Below are positions 56,219-64,000 of a stretch of 64,000 bases of DNA, piece after piece. Numbering within the stretch: position 1 is the first letter of the stretch; the number at the start of each line of letters is the position of its first letter. The notes below the pieces were generated by a model. That model was not told the origin of the DNA and made no database searches. It worked only from the letters and a program-made list of their open reading frames with translations. The DNA is from Edaphochlamys debaryana. Taxonomy: Eukaryota; Chlorophyta; Chlorophyceae; Chlamydomonadales. Made by a program: the position numbers and the translations under genes. Location: positions 186,001-250,000 of the forward strand of contig JAEHOE010000059.1 of assembly GCA_016858145.1 (NCBI GenBank). Reading direction: 5' to 3'.

Positions 56219-59200
56219 ATGCTGCCGCTGGTGCTGCTGACGGCTCTGCTGGCCCTCGCCTCGCGGACCGCGTCAGCACAGGTAAGCTCCAAAGAGCAGC
56301 ACAGAGTATGGACGTCTCGTCCTCGTCAGCCTCACCTGCCGAGCAGACTTCGCCACGCCGACATCCCTCTTAGACACCCGCCCGCCTTCCTTCTCCACCT
56401 CGACCCTCCCTCCCTCCCGCCAGGGTTCCGGGAGCGGGGGTAGCGCACCCCCCGAGAGCCCATCCCAGCCCTATCCCGAACAGTTCTACCAACCGGATTC
56501 GCCTGGCCAACAGTGGGACGGGCCCATCCCGGACCGTTTCTTCTTCCCACCTCCGGACGAATTCGACGATAGCGGTGGGTGGCGCACCAGCGAGAGGGGC
56601 CTCCAGCATCGGGACCCGCGCCTGACGGTCTGGGCCTGCGAGGTGTACCGGTGGGCCCGCGTGGGCCTCGGTGCTGCAAGGCGCTCAAACATTGATCTGG
56701 GCCCGAAGGAGGGGGGAAGGGGAAGGGGGGAAGGGGGCCTACGATTGACGGGGTAGGGGGGTGACCGCTGCGTCAGGGGAATGCCTGCAGCCATGTGGCG
56801 CGCGACCGGAGCACGGGATCCACAGGATCCCACCCGGGTATCGAGATCCATGATCCAGCGGTGTATCCAGTTTGTCCGACCCAGATCAGATCCATCAAAT
56901 TGAGAGCAGGCCGCTGGTCCGGCTGCGGGCTGGGCAGCGCCCGGGCGTGGTCCCGAGGGCCAAGGGCCTCCCTTCCAGCTGAGTACCGTGACTCTCACGC
57001 ACATGAGATTTGTCACGCTCCTCCGCAACTTTGTGCTGTTGCCCGCAGGCGCCCTCAGCCCCCCGGCACAAGGGGACTGGTCGCCCCCGGACTGGCCGCC
57101 CATAACACCCCCCGGCGGTGGGGCCTGGGGCCAAGGGACTTGGGGGGAGTTGTATCCGGGCGGTTGGAGTCGCACGCCGAAGCGATGCCGGAGCGGGAGA
57201 AAGCCTGGGGGGGGCGTGGCGCCTTGCGGCCCTTGCACGGGGCTGGTGCTGCATCGCTGGCTGCCAAGCGTGGTCCGACAGTCGCCCCTCCGCAACCCAC
57301 AGAGCCCAGCCCGCCACCCGCGTACCCCTTCCAGCCCTGGCGCCCCTCTTGGCCTGCCGCCCCGCTGCTGCCGCCCGCGCCCCCCGCGGAGCCGCCCGTG
57401 CCCCCCCTGCCCCTGCGGCTGGTGGGGGGTCGGGACCGGAGCGAGGGACTGGTGCAGGTGGGGGGCTGCAGCTGGAGGGGTGGTGGTTTCGACGGGTGCT
57501 GGCAGGGACGGGGTGTTTGCTGTCACGTCACATTGGGGGTGGCGTAATGCCCCAAATATGGCGTGTGTGGAGGGGAGTCGTGTTTGGCCAGGTGCCCCTG
57601 CCTGCCCGCAATTGCCGCCTTCACCTCCGCCCTGGCATCGGCGCGATCCCGCTCAGCAACAAACACCTCCGCCCCCCCCCCCCCTCAGGTCCAGGACCCA
57701 GGCAGTAGCACGTGGGCCTCCTTCTGTGTGCCACGTGACCAGTTCAACCCCCGCTCCTCGCGCACGCCCGACGCTGACGTGGCAAAGCTCATCTGCAAGC
57801 AGGTGTGGTACGACACCGTGCGACAGTGCCGTACCGTGCCGTACGGTGCCGCACAAGGATGGCACCTCCTGCCTCTGCACTCGCTCGCGCGGCGCCTACG
57901 GCGCCAAGCCCTCTCACGTTGAGTACCCTTCCGTTACCTTGCTCTCATCCGTTCTCCTGCCCCTGTCCCCTGTCCCCTGTCCCCTGTCCCCTGTCCCCTG
58001 TCCCCTGTCCCCTGCCCCTGTCCCCTGTCCCCTGTCCCCTGTTCTCCTGCCCCTGTCCCCTGCTGCTGCACCTTGCTCCTGGCCCCCGCCCTTGCACTGG
58101 CGAACCACGCAGCTGGGCCTCCCCTGGTTCTCCGCCAGCCTGATCTCCCCCTTTGGCCTCGACAAAGGCACCGATCTCATCAAGGGTGGGTGGATCTGAA
58201 TCTGGATCTGCGGGATGGGGGGCAAAACCAGGGTTGACGGGTCCCTGCGCAGAGGGGGTATGGGGGACAGGGTGTGGTCTCAAGGGCGGCTGGAGCTGGT
58301 TGGGTGGGGCCGGGGGCCCTCGTGTACGAGGGTCCCTGCGAACGGGGTCGTGGGAGATCCGGGTACTGGTTTGGTCCGCTGTGATGTGGGTCGGCGCCCC
58401 CGGTTTGGGGGGGTGAGGGCTTTGTTGGAGGACGGAGGGAGTGAGGGGCGTGGAGAGAGTGTGTTGGGAGGAGGGTGCCATTGTCTGGGCACAGAGGGGT
58501 GGGGGCGATGGGGGTGGCGGGACGATGAGGTCCCTGGGGAGGGGAGGCTGTGCTGGTTTGGTCTGCTGAGGGTCCGGAGCTCCGGACAACGGCGCTACCC
58601 AAAGGTGGCGATGCAGGTACCGACATGGCTTCCGGTGTTTGTGATGTGGGTCGGCGGGCTTTGGTGGAGGACGGAGCAGGGAAGAGAGCAAGGGGCGGAC
58701 GCGCACTGAGAGAGCTGCAGAACGTTTCGTCTGAAGGGGGGAACCGTACTATGCGTCTTCTTGTCCCTCCTCCCGGCTCCCCCAACCCTCCTCCCCACTT
58801 CGCCCCCTCCTCCCGGCCTCCCCCAGGGCTCCCCGCAAAGGTCCTGGCCGTCAACACGGGAAGCATGTGAGCAGTCCGGACCGGACCGGACTACTGGACC
58901 TAGCCGGCTCGGACCGGACTCCTTGGGATCACGCGGGATTACGCGGGATCACGCGGGATCCTGGCACTTGCCTTCACCCCCTGGGCTCGCCTCTTCGCAA
59001 GCATGTGCTCCCCGGGGGGGTGGCGGGGCCCTGGGCTCCCCAGTCCTCGTGTGGCAGTGGCTCGGCCCCGTCGGCCCCCCCCCCCAGCCCTTCCGTGTTG
59101 CCATCCCCACTTTCATACTCGCTTGCTCTTGTCTATCCCGCTCCCTCCTCCCCCGTTGCTGCAGGTGCCTGAACGCCCAGCTCGCGCCCAGTGTGTTTGA

Positions 59201-62200
59201 CTGCGGCAGCGTGAGGCCGGGGGGGGGGACAAGGGGCGCAAGGGAGAGGGGGAAGCTGCCTGCGAAGGCGTAGCCAGTGCCCGGCCGGGAGGGGGTGGAC
59301 AGAGACAGGCGGAGGGAGAAGCGGGGGAGGCGGGGGGTGAGTGTTGGAGGATGGGAGAGGAGGAAGGAAGGAGACGCGGGGAGGACGGGGAGGCGGGAGC
59401 GGGGGGAAGAGGTCTGCATGTTGTTGCTGTATGGGAGAGCCGAGGGGCAGGGGAGGCGGGGGGCGTAGCAAAGGTGCTGCAAACACCTATCCCTCCTCCC
59501 CCTCTCCCCCCTAGGTGGTCGTGCTGGACAACACCACCTACAACTGCAACGCAGCGGGGGTGGAGGTGAGCGCGTGTGCGGGGTGAAGTGAGAGCCCGTG
59601 GGGCCAGGGCAAAATTGAAGTGAGCATCCGTGGGGGCCATACCGTGTGTTCGCAAACGCCCCCTGGTCTCTCTCCGGACCACCCCCCGCCATGACGCCCT
59701 CTCCCCTCGCCCTCTCCGACCCGGCCCCGCCGGCACCCCCAACCCCCACCCCCACCCGCACCCCCCAACCCACCACCACCAAACGTGCACAGGTCATGAG
59801 CGTGTTCGGCCCCGCCCGCAGCAACTTCGTGCCCACTGGGGTGGTGTGCAGGAGTGAGTCAAAGGGAGGGAGGGGTGGGGGGGGTCGGCACCCGGCACGG
59901 GGGGCTGCTGGGGGGGCGTGGGCTGAGCGGTTTAGGGGAGGAGGTCGGGGGCGGGGGGCCGGCTGGATCGAAGACTCGGGGAGGCGAAGGATGACGGCTG
60001 ACCGCGGGCTGCTCGTGTGGCTTGGCGGGCGCAGGGGTGGGGTGGAGCAGGCCCATGCTCTCAGCCTTTGCTGAGCGGGGGGCTGGCCAAGGGAGGGAGC
60101 GCCACGACCGCTTGCAAGCGTTTCAGCCCCAAAGGCTCACCACCCCTAGATCCACCGGCACCAGTCGACTTTTCTACTTCTTCTCCGCTCGCAGTCCTCC
60201 CCCCCGACGGGCTTCCTGCCAACGTGCGCCACCTATCCTTCTTACCGCCCCCCCCTCACTCCGCCCTTCCCCCGCAAGACCGGGAGCCCGCCGCGCCGCC
60301 ACAGCCGCCCCCGGCGCCGCCCCTCACCGACCCTCGCCCCCAGAACTACACCATGCGGTGAGCAGGCGGTGGATTTCAAAGGGTGCAGGGGCCGGACGCG
60401 GACAAGAGGGATAATAGGAGAATGTGAAAGCTGGCCGCCGATAAGTTTCCCAAAGTAAAGCTTGTGGCATCGCGGCATGGGCGTGGACTGCCCGGTCATC
60501 CCGGTGGCGGCTCAGCCAAAAAATATCCCTTTGCCCTCGGTCCTTTACCCTCCCTTCTCCCACCCCGTGAACGCTTCCGACAGCATCGTGCACCCCCGCA
60601 CGGGCACGGAGCTCGACCCCAACGGCACCCGCGTCAGCCGGGGACGGCTCGAGGTGCTGCTCCCCGGGCCCGGGGGGGGAGAGCCCGTGTGGGGCACCGT
60701 GTGCGCGGGGGCGTCGGCGCCAAACGAGATTGCGCAGGTGGGGGCCCTGGGGCGGGGTGCGGGGAACGGGAAAGGGTGTGTGTGGAATTGGGGGTTGATG
60801 GGGAGGGGTGTGAGGGGCTGGGTTCGTGTGTGTGGCGGGGCGTTGACACAGGTGGAGCCGGGGCGGGGGGGGGGACCGAGAGGGTGGAGGGGGGGCCCAA
60901 CAAGACGGCGGCCCAACGATCCTATCCAGGATGAGGCCCAGGGGGAGGGCACCCCCACCCCACCCAATCAAGATTGTGCCGCCATGCCCACCACCCATGA
61001 TCCCATGACCCACCCCCCTCCCACAGTACGCCTGCCGTACGGCCGGACTGCCGTACGCCGACGCCCATCTGGCGTACCCCTCCTCGCCCGCCCACGTGCC
61101 CAACTCCTCCGTACCGATCCACTGGCTGCTGATGCACGACTGTACGGCATCCGCACGTGGCCTGGGCTGCGGGACCCTGCTGGGCCCGGTGGAGGCCCGC
61201 TCGTTGCTTCGCGGCGGCGGCTCTGGGCCCGGGCTGGGCGGCGGTGGCGGCGGCGGGGCCCCACTGGACCCGTCTTTGAGATCGTCCATCAGGTGAGCCG
61301 TGCCGCGCCGCTCGCACGGATGCTGTGCCGTACCGCACCGTACCAGACCGTGCCGTACCGTACAAAGTGACACTCAAGCCACCGCCACCATGTGGCGGCG
61401 TATCGCCGTTCCCCGTCCATCCTCCCAGCCCTCCCCTTCCTCCTGCCCCTGTCCTCTACAAACCCGCCCTTTCCTCTCTTCCCCTTGAAACCCCCACCCC
61501 ACCCCCTCTCGTCCCGTCCCTCTCCCTCCCTCTTGCCCTCTGAACCCCTTCCTATCCCCATTACTCCTCCCTCCCCTTCACCCTCCACTCCCCCATGAAG
61601 GTATGCCCTGGACGCGTGCAACGTATCATCTCGGGGCCACCGAAGAGACGCCTACGTGTGGTGCCTGGGTGAGGGGGGGGGACTGGGGGCCAAGAGTGTC
61701 TGTGGGCGGGCTGATGCTGCTGCGGGTCGGGTCGTCGGGTGCTGGGTGGGACGGTGCTGCCGGGTGCGGTGGGGCGGGGTGAGGGTGCTGCAGTGCGCGT
61801 CGGGGCAGGGCGGGGCGGGGCGGGGTGGTGTTGGGGGACTGCAGAGCCGGTGCCGGTACCTGGCGCCAGACGGTGTGGACGGTGTGTGGTGACCCTATGT
61901 TATTACGACTAGCCAAAGCCTAACTCTCCGCGCCTTGTCTCCCCCCTCACACGTCGTTCCCTTCACACCGCATGCGACCCTCCCCCTTTCCCCTCCCCCC
62001 GCTGGACCCATGGACTCTGTGGCGGCTATGTACCTCCTCCGGCAATCCCACTAACAACTCGACGCTCTCCCGCTTACCAGCTTCAAACACCCCCCGCTGC
62101 CCCCGCCCCCGCCTGCGCCCGCAGACGCCACGCCGCTGCCCCCCCTCCCCCCCTCGCCCCCGCCGCCCCCGCCCGCCCCCGACCTGGCGGTTCGCAACGA

Positions 62201-64000
62201 CCTGGCGGTTAACGCCACCCTCGCCCTCGGCGCGCTGGTGAGCTGGTTGGGTAGTTGACCGTTGGTAGTTGGTAGTTGGTAGTTGGAAGCTGGTTGCGTG
62301 GTGGGTCGGTTGGGTGCTGCGGGGAGGAGGGGGAGGAGGGGTGCAACCTCGGGGTGCAACCGGCCCTTCTTGCCCACCTCCCTGCCCCCGACCCCCTGCC
62401 ACTGCCCCTCAGTACTACATTCGCCTGGGCGCCCCCGCCTCCACACCCGACCCCGGATCCGGCCCCGGATCCGGCGCGGGTTCCGGTTCCAGCTCCGGCG
62501 CGGGTTCCGGATCCGGCACCGTGTGGGGCACCTACTGCCCCCGGTCGCCCCCCACCACCGCCGCCGCCGCCCAGGCGGGAGACCGCTCCGCCGCCGCCGC
62601 GCTGTGCAACCAACTAACGGCCGGAAAGCGGCCGCACGGTTACTGGGTCTACATCGACTCGCTTCCGAGCAGCGGGTACGGCACGGCCGTTGTGGTCGTA
62701 CGGCAGGAAACCGCGTCGTACACCCGCACAGCAATGCGCTAGAAACCCTCACCTCCCCAAACCCCACCAACCCCCGCCCTCCACAACCCCCCAACACCCC
62801 CCCGCCCAATCACCCCCCAGCGGAGCGCCCTACCCCGGCGTGCCCTCATCCGCGGAACGGCAGGCTCTGGGCGTTACCGCTCAGGACGTGGACGTGAGAA
62901 AAGGGGGGTGGAGGGGCGTGGGGGGGATTGCGGGGATGGTTGGGGGAGGAAGGGGAGATCAGCGCTGGGCGTTACCGTCCAAGAGTTGGGCGCGGGGGTG
63001 AGGGGTCGGAGGGGGAGGGTGTAACCTTGGAGGGATGCAGAGTGCGGGTACGGGTGAGAGGCCGTGGACTTCAGAGGGTGCCAATGCGGGTGGGAGGGGC
63101 TCCCCATGCACACGCCCTTGCACCGCCCCTGCCCCCGGCCCCCACAACTCCATCGCCTCGCATCCGCCCTCACCCCACCCACCCACTCTCCCGAACTGCC
63201 CACGCCCCCTCCCCCCAGTGCACCCTGGTCCACGTCACCCCCTCCACGCCCCCCCTGTGGCTGGGGGACCCGGACGATGACCCCCGGGCCTCCGGGATAG
63301 CGCCCAACATCAGCGTGTGCAGGTGCGGAGCGGTTGCGGGTTGGCGGTTGGCCATTGGCGGGGAAGGGGCCTCAGGGCCCAACATCACTGTGTGCAGATG
63401 CGGAGCGGTGGGGGACCGAGATGATGGAACGAGGGATAGGATCACCATCACATCCTCGCCCTTTCCTGCCAAACATCACCACCTGCTGGCGAGGGCGGGA
63501 TGCGAGGAGCCGGGATGGGGGTGGATGGGGGCATGTGGGTGTGAGGAGTCGAGCCAAAGGGGAAGCTTTGCATCGCCCGTCGACCGGGAGCCCTTGGGAA
63601 AAGGAAGTACCCTATGGGGTCGCGCGCCTGACCACTTCTTCCACGCGCCTGTCCCGACCTTCCACACCCCTCTTGCCCCCACCCCCCTCTTCCCCCAGGG
63701 CGGTCGTGGCCAGCCCGCTGCCCTCGCCGCAGCCCTCCTCCTGTGCCTCCAGCGGATGGGCCTCGCGGCTGCTGGGCTGCCTGAGTAAGACAATCTGGCA
63801 GGGGGGAATGGAGGGCCATGGAGGGGAGCCTTAGGCTCCTGAGAGGGGGGAGCTGTGGAGCCTGCACGAGCGGAACCTTCCACTGCGTTCACCCTTTTCC
63901 TTCCCATGTGATGTGATTTCTGAGGCATCCCATTTCTCTCTGCTCCCGCCATCCGCCCGCCCCATGCAGACGTGGACTATGCCGTACCGCCCGCCATCCT
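56219..64000 (+). CDS. SRCR gene C: secreted scavenger-receptor-type protein, 3' end outside window
   Basis: Third paralogue, cut by the right edge. Exons: 56219-56281, 56424-56574, 57049-57117, 57303-57457, 57689-57802, 58113-58185, 58827-58866, 59165-59210, 59515-59565, 59793-59853, 60195-60357, 60584-60737, 61027-61292, 61601-61668, 62125-62237, 62413-62675, 62821-62893, 63219-63322, 63699-63784, 63970 to the edge. All phases agree. Exon 1 is a compact signal peptide (MLPLVLLTALLALASRTASA). Modules match A and B: LPLRLVGG...FCVP...LICKQLGLPW, GRLEVLLP...PVWGTVC...YACRTAGLPY, then YYIRLG...TVWGTYC...LCNQL with a Gly/Ser-rich linker (GSGPGSGAGSGSSSGAGSG). The fourth, canonical SRCR module would lie beyond the edge. 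Five introns are absent from A and B. An alternative upstream ATG at 56072 or later is not needed. Confidence 0.85.
57958..58060 (+). repeat. (CCCTGTC)n minisatellite in SRCR-C intron 5
   Basis: About 14 units of 7 bp, interrupted twice, upstream of the acceptor of exon 6 (LGLPW). It again forms a long C/T tract before an acceptor. Confidence 0.92.
63302..63489 (+). repeat. Three copies of SRCR-C exon 18 3' edge
   Basis: The true edge GCCCAACATCAGCGTGTGCAG|GTGCGG ends at 63322. A second copy (63377-63397) keeps the edge and the next GCGGAGCGGT, but the donor GT is AT. A third, more diverged copy starts at 63468 (GCCAAACATCACCACCTGCTGG). Confidence 0.88.

Overview
This is nuclear DNA of a green alga, most likely of the order Chlamydomonadales (volvocine or Chlamydomonas-like). 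The evidence is very high GC, genes broken into many short exons with GT-AG introns, pyrimidine-rich acceptors, TGTAA poly(A) signals, many G/C minisatellites, and protein families typical of this group: OPR/TBC2-like repeats, MYND proteins, ankyrin proteins with an F-box-like N-terminus, and SRCR proteins with hydroxyproline-type tails. No bacterial operon, plasmid, phage or CRISPR feature is visible. The species call is inference.

Layout. (1) 1-1636, minus: the 5' part of a beta-amylase gene cut by the left edge. (2) 3849-11000, minus: an ABC1/ADCK (UbiB-type) atypical kinase, 16 exons. (3) 12018-22213, plus: an IRE/Greatwall-type AGC kinase, 24 exons, divergent from the ABC1 kinase across about 1 kb. 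(4) 23963-27986, plus: an OPR/TBC2-like organelle RNA factor, 5 exons. (5) 28743-34776, plus: secreted SRCR protein A. (6) 36617-39579, minus: a MYND zinc-finger protein with apparent frameshifts. (7) 41761-43287, minus: an intronless multi-pass membrane protein of unknown function. (8) 45284-51922, plus: SRCR protein B, a paralogue of A. (9) 52971-54990, plus: an ankyrin-repeat protein. (10) 56219 to the right edge, plus: SRCR protein C, cut by the edge. The three SRCR genes share direction, exon order and domain order, and are separated by unrelated genes.

Exon structures were built by hand: splice sites were placed so that phase is kept across every junction and, for the SRCR family, so that boundaries agree between paralogues. 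The ABC1 kinase (631 aa), AGC kinase (1532 aa), OPR protein (959 aa), SRCR-B (865 aa) and ankyrin protein (546 aa) all sum to whole codons.

The most unusual feature is a recurrent one. In at least eight introns of four genes, the last 15-45 nt of the upstream exon, together with its splice donor, is copied again inside the following intron, once or as a tandem array (up to eight exon edges about 115 bp apart in the ABC1 kinase). SRCR-A and SRCR-B also carry copies of an exon 5' edge with its acceptor. These copies create arrays of decoy or alternative splice sites. In the ABC1 kinase each unit could act as an in-frame 30-nt cassette exon at the catalytic lysine. SRCR-C has five introns that A and B lack. 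Together these point to active intron and splice-site remodelling.
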